Below are positions 13,673-22,344 of a stretch of 64,000 nucleotides of DNA, piece by piece; the first letter of the stretch is position 1; each line of letters opens with the position of its first letter. The DNA is from Nocardia higoensis. Lineage in GTDB: Bacteria > Actinomycetota > Actinomycetes > Mycobacteriales > Mycobacteriaceae. Under the pieces are notes generated by a model. It did no database searches. It was not told where the DNA came from and saw only the letters and a program-made list of their open reading frames with translations. The position numbers and the translations under genes were made by a program. The stretch is taken from NCBI RefSeq assembly GCF_015477835.1, contig NZ_JADLQN010000001.1:1178001-1242000 (forward strand). The letters run 5' to 3'.

Positions 13673-15060
13673 GCGCACTGGGAGTGCCCGCGGGCGAGGT
13701 GGTCGAGCGGGCGCTGGCCGCGTCCCGCGCCGACGAGGCGATCGTGCTGGTCACCGACGCCCACGAGGCGTCGTTGCGCTGGGCGGGCAATTCCATGACC
13801 ACCAACGGCGTTTCGGCGTCGCGGCAGTGGGCGGTGGTGTCGATCTTCCGTGACGGCCCGGCCGTCGCTCGGGTCGGCAGTGTCAGCTCCACCAGCGTCG
13901 ATCCCGCCGATATCGAGACCGTGGTGCGCGCCGCCGAAGAGGCCGCGCGCACCGCCGAGCCCGCGAAGGACGCCGCGCCGCTGCTCGAGGTCGACGGCCC
14001 CGCGCCGGACTGGGCGGACGAGCCGGGCAGCACCGGCATCGACGTGTTCGCCGAACCGGCGCGCGGACTGGCGGGGGGATTCGACGGCGCCGACCGGCTC
14101 TACGGTTTCGCCCATCATCGGGTCCACACCACCTGGCTGGGCACCTCCACCGGGTTGCGGAGGCGGTTCGTCCAGCCCACCGGATCGCTGGAGATCAACG
14201 GAAAACGCGGTCCCGAAGCCGATCCGGCCAGCGCGTGGGTCGGGGTGAGCACGCCCGATTTCACCGATGTGGACATCGCCGGAATGCTCGGGGAACTGTC
14301 GCGGCGGCTGGACTGGGCGGCGAAGAAAGTCGACCTGCCCGCCGGACGCTACGAGACAATCCTGCCGCCCTCGGCGGTGGCCGATCTGATGATCTCGCTG
14401 ATGTGGTCGATGGAGGCCCGCGGCGCCTACGAGGGACACAATGCCTTCGCCACGCCGGGCGGCGGCACCAGGATCGGCGAGCGGCTCACCGATCTGCCGC
14501 TCACCCTCTACTCCGACCCGACCGCCGAGCATCTGCGGCACCGGCCGTTCGTCGCGACCGCCGCCTCCTCGGACACGCTGTCGGTCTTCGACAACGGCCT
14601 GATCGCCGATCGGGTGGACTGGGTGCGCGAGGGCGTGATCAACGCGCTGGCCCAATCCCGTGCCACCGCTGCCGAATTCGGCTCCGTCACCACGGTTCCC
14701 GGGGAGAATCTGCTACTCACCGGTGGTTCGACGGCCGGCATCGACGATCTGGTCGCGGGCACCGAACGGGGTCTGCTGCTCACCACCCTGTGGTACATCC
14801 GCGAGGTGGATCCGGCCACGCTGTTGCTGACCGGGCTCACCCGCGACGGCGTCTATCTGGTGGAAGACGGGCGTGTCACCGCCGAGGTCAACAACTTCCG
14901 GTTCAACGAGAGCCCACTGGATCTGCTGCGCCGGGCGAGCGAGGCGGGCGCTACCGAGTTGACGCTGCCGCGCGAGTGGTCCGACTGGTTCACCCGCACG
15001 GCCATGCCGCCGCTGCGGATTCCCGACTTCCACATGTCCTCGGTGAGCCGGGCCACCTGA
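13669..15060 (+). CDS. tldE: TldE/PmbA family partner subunit
   Basis: The 463-residue protein has the family fold (ALAASRADEAIVLVTDAHEASLRWAGN at the N-terminus and VTAEVNNFRFNESPLDLLRRASEAG near the C-terminus) but lacks the HExxxH motif. That is expected for the non-catalytic TldE half of the heterodimer. It starts at GTG 13669, four bases into the end of tldD. The coupled pair is a complete TldD-TldE protease. Confidence 0.9.
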   Translation: MSALGVPAGEVVERALAASRADEAIVLVTDAHEASLRWAGNSMTTNGVSASRQWAVVSIFRDGPAVARVGSVSSTSVDPADIETVVRAAEEAARTAEPAKDAAPLLEVDGPAPDWADEPGSTGIDVFAEPARGLAGGFDGADRLYGFAHHRVHTTWLGTSTGLRRRFVQPTGSLEINGKRGPEADPASAWVGVSTPDFTDVDIAGMLGELSRRLDWAAKKVDLPAGRYETILPPSAVADLMISLMWSMEARGAYEGHNAFATPGGGTRIGERLTDLPLTLYSDPTAEHLRHRPFVATAASSDTLSVFDNGLIADRVDWVREGVINALAQSRATAAEFGSVTTVPGENLLLTGGSTAGIDDLVAGTERGLLLTTLWYIREVDPATLLLTGLTRDGVYLVEDGRVTAEVNNFRFNESPLDLLRRASEAGATELTLPREWSDWFTRTAMPPLRIPDFHMSSVSRAT

Positions 15061-15078
15061 GCCCGTCGCCGTCGGAGC

Positions 15079-15612
15079 TCAGAAGGGCCTGCTCACCTCG
15101 TACACGCCGTCGGTGCTGGTGATCGTCACCGACACCGACATCGGCTCGCCGTCGATCGTCACCGAGCAGGCGAACTGCGCGCCGACGACGATCGCCTGAC
15201 CGGCGGGGCACGTCGCCGCACCGACGCCGGTGAGACCGTAGGAGCCGCTCAGGACCGTCACCACGCCGCTCTGCACGGCGGCCTGATCGAGGGTGCCGGT
15301 CTCGGGGGCGACAGTGGTGAGCGCGGGTGCCTCGGTGGCGACGGTGATCTCGAGCGGTGCGGGAATCTGCCCGGCGGGCGCGGCGGCCACCGGCGAGGAC
15401 GTGACCGTGGTCCGCGGTGTGTCGCCCATCGCGCTCTCCCGCAGATTCACCACCACCAGTCCGGCGATCACCCCGGCCACCGCGATGGCGACCGCCGCCA
15501 CGATGGCTGCCACCAGCACGGACGCCCAACCGCCGTCGGTGTGCTCGGGTTCGGGCGCTTCGGCGACCGGGTAGGGCTGGGACGCCCTCGGTGGCCGCGT
15601 CGGTGCTGTCAT
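15079..15612 (-). CDS. DUF4333 domain membrane-anchored protein
   Basis: The 177-residue protein has a Pro-rich cytoplasmic N-terminus of about 28 residues, a single membrane segment (SVLVAAIVAAVAIAVAGVIA) and an extracytoplasmic C-terminal DUF4333 domain. The domain has the two cysteines typical of the family (ATCPAG and FACSVT) and the ending GVYEVSRPF. A paralogue lies at 47878-48603 in this window and ends in almost the same way (GTYEVGRPS). DUF4333 proteins are common in Mycobacteriales and have no established function. Confidence 0.85.
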   Translation of the reverse strand: MTAPTRPPRASQPYPVAEAPEPEHTDGGWASVLVAAIVAAVAIAVAGVIAGLVVVNLRESAMGDTPRTTVTSSPVAAAPAGQIPAPLEITVATEAPALTTVAPETGTLDQAAVQSGVVTVLSGSYGLTGVGAATCPAGQAIVVGAQFACSVTIDGEPMSVSVTITSTDGVYEVSRPF

Positions 15613-15778
15613 GAACGATCCCTCCCGCCGGGGCAGGGACGCGACATCATGTCCGCCTGGGGACCACCCCGGTTATGCCCGTCGAAGGATAGCCGACACC
15701 TCGGTGAACGGCGGCTCCTGGGCCGGAATCTCCCTGCCCGGCTTGCCGATTCCCTCCGCCCGGGATCCGGGACCGGCT

Positions 15779-16165
15779 TCAGACGGCGGGGGTGATCTCG
15801 ATGCCCACCGTTCCGGCCTTGCCGCGACGGATAGTGCTTCCCATCAGCACCACCCAGGCGAGCAGTTTGTACTTGCGCTTCAACAGAGTTCGGACGTTTT
15901 CGGTGCCTTCGGCGTCGAGTACCCGGCCGGTCCCCTCGATCACCGGGCCGCTCAGCTTCTTGCCCCGCCCGTCGCACGCCTGCACCGTGACCGCCGGATC
16001 ACGCCGCAGCCGCTTGACCTTCCAACTGTCGGTGACCGTCCACACGTAGAGCTTTCCCTGGTCGGCCACCGCCCACACCGGCGTGCCGACCGGCGTGCCG
16101 TCCTTGCGGAAGGTCGTCAGCATCACGTAGTCGGCGGTTCCGGCTTCCCCGAACGCATTCGTCAT
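15779..16165 (-). CDS. PPOX-class F420-dependent oxidoreductase
   Basis: A 128-residue split-barrel flavin/deazaflavin protein with the family opening (YVMLTTFRKDGTPVGTPVWAV), the second strand motif KLYVWTVTDSWKVKRLRRDP and the ending GTVGIEI. Members bind F420 or FMN and reduce diverse small substrates. The substrate here is unknown. It stands alone between a DUF4333 gene and padR. Confidence 0.82.
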   Translation of the reverse strand: MTNAFGEAGTADYVMLTTFRKDGTPVGTPVWAVADQGKLYVWTVTDSWKVKRLRRDPAVTVQACDGRGKKLSGPVIEGTGRVLDAEGTENVRTLLKRKYKLLAWVVLMGSTIRRGKAGTVGIEITPAV

Positions 16166-16236
16166 GCCCGCAGCCTAGGTCGTCGCGGCGAGCCCGGCCA
16201 CGCTCCGGGTTGTCCGCTTGTCCCCGACGCGCCGCT

Positions 16237-16785
16237 TCAGTCGCCCAGTGCGTACTCGCCGGCCTCGAGCCGGGCCAGTAGACCGCCGGTCCAGCCGGCG
16301 AGGTTGTCGAACACGCCGCTCCACAGTTCGAGCAGGTCGGTGGCGTGCGGTGTTTCGTAGCGGCCGGGGAATTCCGGGATCATGGCGAGAAGTTCCGCCC
16401 GCACCGCCGCGGCATTGCGCTGTTGCTCGCGCAGACGGTCGATCACGTGCGCACGGGGCAGCGCGTCCATGAACGCGATGCCCGCGCCCAGTTCTTCCAT
16501 ATCGATGCTCACCAGCGCCTGATCCATGAGTCGCCGGAACTCGGCCTCGCCGTCGGGGGTGAGTTCGTACAGCGTCCGCGCCGGGCCTTCGTCACTGCGC
16601 TCGCTGCCCGCCTCGCGAAGTCTGCCTTCGGCGCTCAACTGCTTGAGAGCGTGATAGATCGAGCCGGGTTTGGCGTTGGTCCACGTCTCGGCCCGCCACG
16701 ACAACAGTTCCCGCCGCACGGCGTATCCGTGCGCGGGCCCCTGGCTGCGCAGGACTCCGAGGACGAGCAGGCGTACCACGGACAC
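16237..16785 (-). CDS. PadR-family transcriptional regulator
   Basis: A 182-residue regulator with the N-terminal winged helix (LLVLGVLRSQGPAHGYAVRREL, then NAKPGSIYHALKQLSAEGRL) and a helical C-terminal dimerisation domain (PadR-s2 type). GTG 16785 is chosen because it follows AAGAAGGGAG at five to six bases. An upstream in-frame extension to 16860 would read through the operator region. It is divergent from the VOC-family gene at 16892, with two related palindromic sites between them, so it probably represses both itself and that gene. Confidence 0.87.
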   Translation of the reverse strand: MSVVRLLVLGVLRSQGPAHGYAVRRELLSWRAETWTNAKPGSIYHALKQLSAEGRLREAGSERSDEGPARTLYELTPDGEAEFRRLMDQALVSIDMEELGAGIAFMDALPRAHVIDRLREQQRNAAAVRAELLAMIPEFPGRYETPHATDLLELWSGVFDNLAGWTGGLLARLEAGEYALGD

Positions 16786-16815
16786 GACGGCTCCCTTCTT
16801 GTGGTGCTCGATGCT

Positions 16816-16868
16816 AGTCGAACTTGACTTCCGCGGGTCCGCGCGTAGCTTAGTAATCAAATTTGACT
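16816..16868. promoter_or_regulatory. Pair of probable PadR operator sites
   Basis: Two related 14-base sites, AGTCGAACTTGACT (16816-16829) and AATCAAATTTGACT (16855-16868), match at 11 of 14 positions and are both near-palindromes. The second contains the perfect palindrome TCAAATTTGA. Their centres are 39 bases apart, and they sit between the divergent padR and VOC genes, where both promoters must lie. Binding by the adjacent PadR is inferred from position. Confidence 0.7.
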
Positions 16869-16891
16869 ACCAGGCGAAAGGTGTCAGTCTG

Positions 16892-17635
16892 ATGGCCGAC
16901 TCCCCTGTCCCCATTCTCTGGTCCTCGAACCCGCGCGCCACGCTCGACTTCTACCGTGCGCTCGGCTACACGATCACCCATGAGCAGACCAAGCCCTACG
17001 TCTACCTGGGCGTGCAACTGGCGGGCTGCGACCTGCATTTCAGTCCACCCCCGAAAGGCACGGTCACACCGACGGAATCGGTCTACTGCCTGGTCATGGT
17101 CGACGACGTCGCCGCGCGGCACCGCGCCTTCAGCGAGGCCATGCGAGGCGTTCACGGCAAGGTGCTGACGAAGGGTTACCCGCGAATCACCCGATTCCGA
17201 CCCGGCCAGTCCCGGTTCAGCCTCATCGATCCCGACGGCAACACGCTCATGTTCATCCAGCGCGACGAACCGATGGACGTCGAATACGGCGGCGCCGCCG
17301 ACCTCACCGGCTTGGCCAAGGTGATCGACAACGCGCGCATCCTGCGGGATTTCAAGGTCGACGACAAGGCCGCCGGGCGGGTACTCGAGGTCGGGCTCGG
17401 CCGCTTCCGCGAGATCGCACCCGCTGTGGACCGAGCCAAAGCCCTGGTGATGCTGGCCGAGATCGCGATCGCGGCAGGCGATTCCGCGCGCGCCGAGCGG
17501 TTCCGCGCCGAGGCCACGGCGCTGCCGCTGTCCGGCGGGGAGCGCGCCGCCGTGGCCGAAGAACTGCGTGCGGGCGCGGAACTCGAGCACTGGCTCGGCG
17601 ACAAAGGTGAGTCCTTCACCGGACACGCCGAGTGA
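16892..17635 (+). CDS. VOC (glyoxalase/bleomycin-resistance) family protein
   Basis: The 247-residue protein has an N-terminal vicinal-oxygen-chelate domain of about 125 residues (PILWSSNPRATLDFYRALGYTI, then GQSRFSLIDPDGNTLMFIQ), which resembles bleomycin-binding and glyoxalase folds. A helical C-terminal extension of about 110 residues is rich in Ala, Arg and Glu, with repeat-like helices (AKALVMLAEIAIAAGDSARAERFRAEA). ATG 16892 follows GAAAGGTG. It is divergent from padR with shared operators, so it is likely induced by the ligand of that PadR. It could be a drug-binding protein or a small-molecule dioxygenase. The ligand is unknown. Confidence 0.75.
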   Translation: MADSPVPILWSSNPRATLDFYRALGYTITHEQTKPYVYLGVQLAGCDLHFSPPPKGTVTPTESVYCLVMVDDVAARHRAFSEAMRGVHGKVLTKGYPRITRFRPGQSRFSLIDPDGNTLMFIQRDEPMDVEYGGAADLTGLAKVIDNARILRDFKVDDKAAGRVLEVGLGRFREIAPAVDRAKALVMLAEIAIAAGDSARAERFRAEATALPLSGGERAAVAEELRAGAELEHWLGDKGESFTGHAE

Positions 17636-17805
17636 CATTGACATCCCCTGGTGCCCATCCACTAGCGTCGCGGCTGGACACGGACTCTGCGATCCATTCG
17701 GAGACCACGGCGATTCCGGTGACCGGCGTCGCCGACGAGCGTAGCGGCATCCAGCATGCCGTCGGGGAGAGGCACCGTACCGGCGGCCGACGAAGGGGAC
17801 AACCC

Positions 17806-18522
17806 GTGGGCAGCAGCGATTTCGCGTATACCGGGTGCGACAACCTGGAGGCGATGACCAAGGCGGTCAACTACAACACTTTCCTGGTCGACACGGTCGA
17901 CAAGCATCTCGGCTTCCCCGGCATCTCGGCGGATACACGGGTACTGGATTTCGGCGCGGGCTCGGGCACGTACGCCGACATGCTCTCCGAGCGGGGGATC
18001 AGCCCCGAATGTCTCGAACCGGACGAGGAATTGCAGCACGTCCTGCGGTCGAAGGGCTACAAGGTCGTCGATTACGACCAGGCGCAACCCAGCGAGACCG
18101 AACAGTACAGCCTCATCTACACCTTCAACGTCCTCGAGCACATCAAGAACGATCAGGCCGCCGCCGAGCAACTGGCGGCGCTGCTGCGGCCGGGCGGCAA
18201 GCTGGTCGTCTATGTGCCCGCGATGGAGATGCTGTACACCGCCATGGACGCCAAGGTGGGGCACTACCGCCGCTATCGCCGCACCCAGCTGAACCGGATC
18301 CTGCGCAACGCCGGCCTCGAGATCGCGGAGTCGCGATACTGCGACCCCCTCGGCTTCCTCGCGACGCTGGCCTACAAGATCCTCGGTTCCGCCGACGGCA
18401 CCCTCGACCCCCGATCCGTCGAACTCTACGATCGCGCGATCTTCCCGCTCAGCAAAGCGCTGCAGATGCTGACGGGCACGTTCGTCGGCAAGAACGTCCT
18501 GGTCGTCGCTACCAAATCCTGA
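17806..18522 (+). CDS. Class I SAM-dependent methyltransferase
   Basis: The 238-residue protein has the SAM-binding motif I (VLDFGAGSGTYADML), an acidic loop (CLEPDEEL), motif post-II (YTFNVLEHIKNDQAAAEQL) and the usual LLRPGGKLVVYVP strand. It resembles methyltransferases acting on sugars or lipids in cell-wall or natural-product pathways. The context does not show the substrate. GTG 17806 is preferred because GAAGGGGAC precedes it by five bases. The upstream open frame to 17632 has poor coding character. The gene ends three bases from the convergent DUF6191 gene. Confidence 0.8.
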   Translation: MGSSDFAYTGCDNLEAMTKAVNYNTFLVDTVDKHLGFPGISADTRVLDFGAGSGTYADMLSERGISPECLEPDEELQHVLRSKGYKVVDYDQAQPSETEQYSLIYTFNVLEHIKNDQAAAEQLAALLRPGGKLVVYVPAMEMLYTAMDAKVGHYRRYRRTQLNRILRNAGLEIAESRYCDPLGFLATLAYKILGSADGTLDPRSVELYDRAIFPLSKALQMLTGTFVGKNVLVVATKS

Positions 18523-18525
18523 CCG

Positions 18526-18822
18526 CTAGGGCGCACGACGGACCAGGCAGGCCGCCCCCGCGGCGAGGTCGATCTCGTCGCGCGGCGGCGCCCCGTCCGA
18601 GGGCGTCTCGCGGTGCATGAGCGTCGTCATCCGTTGCTCGAACTCGATGTGCTTGGAGCCCTGGAACGCCGCGGTCACCTCCTCGAAGCCGGCTCCCGCG
18701 CGGGGCCGGGTCCAGGGCAGGAAACGCGAGCCGGTGAGCCGGTTCCAGACGACTTCGGCGACGGCGAGCGCGATCAACAGCAGAGCGAGACCGGGAATGG
18801 TCATCGCGACGAGCAGGCCCAT
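18526..18822 (-). CDS. Small membrane protein, DUF6191-like
   Basis: A 98-residue protein with one N-terminal membrane helix (AMTIPGLALLLIALAVAEVVW) followed by a basic linker and a cytoplasmic tail with FEEVTAAFQGSKHIEFEQR and DGAPPRDEIDLAAG. These are features I associate with the actinobacterial DUF6191 family. The function is unknown. It converges on the methyltransferase gene with a three-base gap. Confidence 0.7.
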   Translation of the reverse strand: MGLLVAMTIPGLALLLIALAVAEVVWNRLTGSRFLPWTRPRAGAGFEEVTAAFQGSKHIEFEQRMTTLMHRETPSDGAPPRDEIDLAAGAACLVRRAP

Positions 18823-18875
18823 GCCCGAATGCTACGCATCGATTCCGGCGGCATCCACCGAGCGCCCCGGCCGCG

Positions 18876-19646
18876 TCAGGCCCGGCGAGTGAGAACGACC
18901 GGCCCCTCCTCGGTGATCGCCACGGTGTGCTCGGAATGGGCCGTCCTGGAACCGTCGGCCGAACGCACCGTCCACCCGTCCGCGTCGTCGATGTAGACGC
19001 GGCCGGTGGTGCGAGCGAACCACGGTTCCAACGCCAGCGTCAGGCCGGGACGCAACCGGAGCCCCCGGCCCGCGCGGCCGGTGTTGGACACGTGCGGATC
19101 CTCGTGCATGGTGCGACCGATCCCGTGCCCGCCGAACTCGGTGTTGACCGGATACCCGTAGGCGGCGGCCACCGCGGCGATGGCCGCGGAGATGTCGCCG
19201 AGCCGGTTCCCGGGCACCGCCGCCTCGATCCCCGCCGCCAGCGCCTCCTCGGTCGCCCGCACGAGCCTGCGATCCTCCTCGGCGGCGGTGCCGACGATCG
19301 TCGTGATCGCGGCATCGGCGACCCAGCCGTCGATGGACACGGCCAGATCCATCGTCAGCACGTCGCCGTCGGCCAGCGGATAGTCGAAGGGCATCCCGTG
19401 CAGCACGGCGTCGTTCACCGCCAGGCACACGGTATAGCCGAACGGCCCACGGCCGAACGACGGCGCGTAGTCGACGTAGCACGAAACCGCCCCACGATCC
19501 CGGATCCGTTCGCGGACATGGGCTTCCAGGTCGAGCAGGTTCACCCCGACGCGCGCCCGCTCGCGCAGGTCGGCGAGTACGTCGGCGACGAACGCGCCAG
19601 TCACCGCCATCGACTCGATCTCTCTCGGAGTCTTCAACTCGAGCAT
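18876..19646 (-). CDS. map: Type I methionine aminopeptidase
   Basis: The 256-residue M24A peptidase removes initiator Met from nascent chains. The five metal ligands are visible in order: Asp in MDLAVSIDGWVADAAITT (two), His in FGGHGIGRTMHEDP, Glu in LALEPWFAR and Glu in HTVAITEEGP. The start is ATG 19646, seven bases after GGAGG. An upstream in-frame start at 19679 would overlap an operator. This looks like an accessory map copy, because it is divergent from an XRE-type regulator and has two perfect palindromes in its promoter. Housekeeping map genes are usually not controlled that way. Confidence 0.9.
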   Translation of the reverse strand: MLELKTPREIESMAVTGAFVADVLADLRERARVGVNLLDLEAHVRERIRDRGAVSCYVDYAPSFGRGPFGYTVCLAVNDAVLHGMPFDYPLADGDVLTMDLAVSIDGWVADAAITTIVGTAAEEDRRLVRATEEALAAGIEAAVPGNRLGDISAAIAAVAAAYGYPVNTEFGGHGIGRTMHEDPHVSNTGRAGRGLRLRPGLTLALEPWFARTTGRVYIDDADGWTVRSADGSRTAHSEHTVAITEEGPVVLTRRA

Positions 19647-19663
19647 GCCACGGCCTCCATTTC

Positions 19664-19705
19664 GGTATTTTAATACCACCGTAGCCGCATCGGTATTTTA
19701 ATACC
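19664..19705. promoter_or_regulatory. Duplicated operator of the XRE/map divergent promoter
   Basis: Two identical 14-base sites GGTATTTTAATACC occupy 19664-19677 and 19692-19705. Each is a perfect inverted repeat, GGTATT and AATACC around a TT centre. Their centres are 28 bases apart, near three helical turns. The AT-rich sites stand out in a GC-rich region. The first lies directly upstream of the map ribosome-binding site, so binding there would block map transcription. The neighbouring XRE protein is the obvious ligand, by inference. Confidence 0.82.
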
Positions 19706-19752
19706 AATCGAACGATTGCGACCGCCGCACGCCGCCGCCTACCCTGGTCGGC

Positions 19753-20016
19753 ATGGTCCGTCTCCCCTTGACACCCGCTCAGATCGAGGCCGGTCGCCGC
19801 CTCGGCGGCAGGCTGCGGGCCGCCCGCGCCGACCGCGACCTCACCGATGTCGCCACCGCCGCGGGCATCTCCCCGGAGACCTTGCGCAAGATCGAGACCG
19901 GTCGCCTGCCCTCCCCCGCCTTCGGCACCGTGGTCGCCCTCAGCCAGGCACTCGACCTCCCCCTCGACGAACTCGCCGACGTGTGGCGCTCGGCCGGGCT
20001 CGCCGAGTCGGCCTAG
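19753..20016 (+). CDS. XRE-family helix-turn-helix regulator
   Basis: An 87-residue protein that is almost entirely one lambda-repressor-like domain: LGGRLRAARADRDLTDVATAAGISPETLRKIETGRLPSPAF, then a short tail. There is no effector domain, so it is probably a constitutively folded repressor whose level or binding is controlled by other means. It is transcribed away from map, with the duplicated palindrome 48 to 89 bases upstream of its start. This suggests control of map and possibly of itself. Confidence 0.87.
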   Translation: MVRLPLTPAQIEAGRRLGGRLRAARADRDLTDVATAAGISPETLRKIETGRLPSPAFGTVVALSQALDLPLDELADVWRSAGLAESA

Positions 20017-20105
20017 CGATCCACCCGCGCCGGGCTGGGTGAACTCGGCCACAAAGACGACCACCCAACCGAGCGGTCGGAAACCGGCTCCCTAGTTTGG
20101 GACGT

Positions 20106-20924
20106 ATGTCCGACAAGAGCGAGATCGCTGCCTACTTCCGGCGCGTCGGTCCCCGGCGCTTCCTCCCCACCGCGCACGCGACCGGTGCGTGGACCGCCGA
20201 CGAGCAGCATTTCGCCCCGGTTGCCGGATTACTCGTCCACGAGATCCAGCGCATGCGAACCGACGAGCAGCGGCCCGTGATGGCACCGAGCCGGATCACC
20301 TTCGACATCCTCGGTCGGGTGCCGGTCGGCGAATTCGACGTCGAGGTCCGGGTCGTACGGCCGGGCCGGACGATCGAGCTGGTCGAGGCCACCGCCGTCG
20401 CCGCCGGCCGCGCCGCCGTCACGGCACGCGCGTGGCTGATGAGCAGCGGTGATACCGCGAGTGTGGCGGGCGGAGCGCCCGACCCACTCCCCGCGCCCGA
20501 GTCCCTGCCGCGCTGGGCGATGGACTCGTTGTGGCCGGGCGGGTTCATCGCCTCTCTCGACGTCCGCACGGTCGGCGAATACCGCCCCGGCCGCGCCGCC
20601 GCCTGGGTTTCCACGGAGCTGGATCTGGTCGAGGGCGAGCCATCGGACCCGGTCACCTCGTTTCTCGCCCTCGTCGACACGGCCAACGGCATCGCCGCCA
20701 GGGAGAAGCCGTCGGAGTGGATGTTCCCGAATCTCGATCTGAGCATCCACCTGCACCGGCAGCCCGAAGGCCGCTGGGTCGGCCTGGACACCGCCGTCGT
20801 CTTCGGCGGCACGGGCCAGGGGCTCACCACCACGATCCTGCACGACCTTGCCGGTCCCGTCGGTTACGCCCAGCAGATCCTCACGGTGCGACCGCAGCAA
20901 GCCGATTGGCCGCCGACGCGCTGA
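20106..20924 (+). CDS. Acyl-CoA thioesterase-like double hotdog protein
   Basis: The 272-residue protein has two hotdog-fold halves, an N-terminal one (HFAPVAGLLVHEIQRM, DILGRVPVGEFDVEVRVVRPGRTIELVEA) and a C-terminal one (FLALVDTANGIAAREKPSEW, LDLSIHLHRQPEGRWVGLDT). This is the layout of TesB-like thioesterases. The expected role is hydrolysis of an acyl-CoA. The HxxP-type and DTANG motifs fit, but the acyl chain is unknown. ATG 20106 is used. A TTG nine bases upstream is possible. Confidence 0.78.
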   Translation: MSDKSEIAAYFRRVGPRRFLPTAHATGAWTADEQHFAPVAGLLVHEIQRMRTDEQRPVMAPSRITFDILGRVPVGEFDVEVRVVRPGRTIELVEATAVAAGRAAVTARAWLMSSGDTASVAGGAPDPLPAPESLPRWAMDSLWPGGFIASLDVRTVGEYRPGRAAAWVSTELDLVEGEPSDPVTSFLALVDTANGIAAREKPSEWMFPNLDLSIHLHRQPEGRWVGLDTAVVFGGTGQGLTTTILHDLAGPVGYAQQILTVRPQQADWPPTR

Positions 20925-21005
20925 GCTGCGCGGTGAAAATCCGTTGCCCCGGAGCTGCCGGGCACGTAGCGTCCTGAGGCGTTTCCGACCGGAAGGACGT
21001 GTCCC

Positions 21006-21494
21006 GTGCAGCCGATTTCCGAACGCGACATCAGGTCGTCGTTCGTCAATTGTTCCAAGGGCGAGGCCAAGCGTCTGCCGGTGCCGCGCGATCTCGCCGA
21101 CCGGCCGTGGGACGACCTGGACTTCTTCGGCTGGAGTGATCCCTCCATGCCGGGACGCTGCTACCTCGTGGCGCCGCGCGAGGAGGGCTTGGCCGGCGTC
21201 GCCATGCGCTACGAGACCGGCGGCACGGGCCGCGCGCAGATGTGCTCGATCTGCCTGACCACGCACAGCGGCGGCGGCGTATCGCTGCTCACCGCCCATA
21301 AAGCGGGCGAATCCGGGCGGCGCGGCAATTCCATCGGCATCTACATGTGCACCGATCTCGCCTGTTCGCTGTACGCGCGCGGCACCAAGCGGCCCGCCGC
21401 GGGCAGCCGGTATCGCGAAGACCTCTCCGTGGAGGAGAAGATCGTGCGGGTGCACGCGAACATCGCGACATTCCTGGACCGCCTCAGCGCCTGA
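21006..21494 (+). CDS. FBP-domain protein with treble-clef zinc finger
   Basis: The 162-residue protein has the C-terminal treble-clef zinc-binding pattern of the actinobacterial FBP (elongation-factor-G/fibronectin-binding-like) family: CSICLTTH and a later CTDLACS, with the conserved FFGWSDPS region before it. The family was named for binding EF-G and rescuing fusidic-acid-type inhibition. Whether this copy does so is not known. GTG 21006 is the likely start. It stands alone between a thioesterase and a pentapeptide-repeat gene. Confidence 0.75.
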   Translation: MQPISERDIRSSFVNCSKGEAKRLPVPRDLADRPWDDLDFFGWSDPSMPGRCYLVAPREEGLAGVAMRYETGGTGRAQMCSICLTTHSGGGVSLLTAHKAGESGRRGNSIGIYMCTDLACSLYARGTKRPAAGSRYREDLSVEEKIVRVHANIATFLDRLSA

Positions 21495-21584
21495 CCTGCG
21501 AACACCCGCCCCACGACCGCGCTCGAGCGGGTCCTGACCGCCAGAATGATCACCGCCCTCACGAGCTGAAGAGAGACGCCTGTC

Positions 21585-22226
21585 ATGCGCGAACTGCACG
21601 AACTGCCGTACGCCGCCTACCTCGGCCCGCTCGGCGAGGACCCGCTCCCCGAGGCCGATTACGACTGCGTCCGGCTCGAGAGCGCTGAATACAAGGAGAT
21701 CGACCTCCGTAATGCGCGGTTCTCCGAGTCGGCTCTGGCCGATCTCGTCTTCGCCGGGGGCAATCTCGCGCACACCAGGTTCACCGATGTCTGGCTGAAC
21801 CACGTCGACATGACCGCGACCTCGCTGGCGGAGACGACATGGCTGGACGCCGAGATCGGCGGCAGCGCGTGGATCGGGGTGGACGCGGGCGGCGCCGAAC
21901 TGCGGAGAGTGGAGTTCGCGGGCTGCAAATTCGACGGGGTGAACTTCCGGAACGTGCGGCTGCACGAGGTGACGTTCCGTGAGTGCCTCCTGCGCGAGCC
22001 CGATTTCGCCGGGGCGCGGCTGACCTCGGTGACCTTCCCCGGCAGCCGGATCGACGGGCTCACCCTGAACAAGACGACGATGACGAAGGTCGACTTCCGC
22101 GGCACGCAGGCGCTGAGTGTCGCCCAGGGAATCGAGTCCTTGCGCGGCGCGACGGTCGATCACGGGCAGCTGATGGAACTGGCGCCCTCGTTCGCGGCGG
22201 CGCTGGGACTCACGGTGACCGACTGA
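21585..22226 (+). CDS. Pentapeptide-repeat protein
   Basis: The 213-residue protein is built mainly of A(D/N)LxF-like pentapeptides, visible as LRNARFSESALADLVFAGG, RFTDVWLNHVDMTATSLAE and FRNVRLHEVTFRECLLREPD. These form a right-handed beta-helix. Some family members mimic DNA and protect gyrase (Qnr, MfpA), while many have no known role. The repeats here are less regular than in MfpA, so a gyrase-protection role is only a possibility. ATG 21585 follows AAGAGAGACGCC. Confidence 0.82.
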   Translation: MRELHELPYAAYLGPLGEDPLPEADYDCVRLESAEYKEIDLRNARFSESALADLVFAGGNLAHTRFTDVWLNHVDMTATSLAETTWLDAEIGGSAWIGVDAGGAELRRVEFAGCKFDGVNFRNVRLHEVTFRECLLREPDFAGARLTSVTFPGSRIDGLTLNKTTMTKVDFRGTQALSVAQGIESLRGATVDHGQLMELAPSFAAALGLTVTD

Positions 22227-22344
22227 CCGACTCCTCGCGTTCGGAGTCGGGTTACCGCGATGTCGCGTCGGCTCGTGCGAGCATGGGAGGCAACTGTGGG
22301 TTCGCCGGCGGGTGACCCCGTGGATCGAGTATCGAGGAGCCCGC

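Noticed and set aside
17632..17805. N-terminal extension of the methyltransferase
   Set aside because: The stretch encodes no conserved segment, while GTG 17806 has a good ribosome-binding site and starts just before the conserved region.
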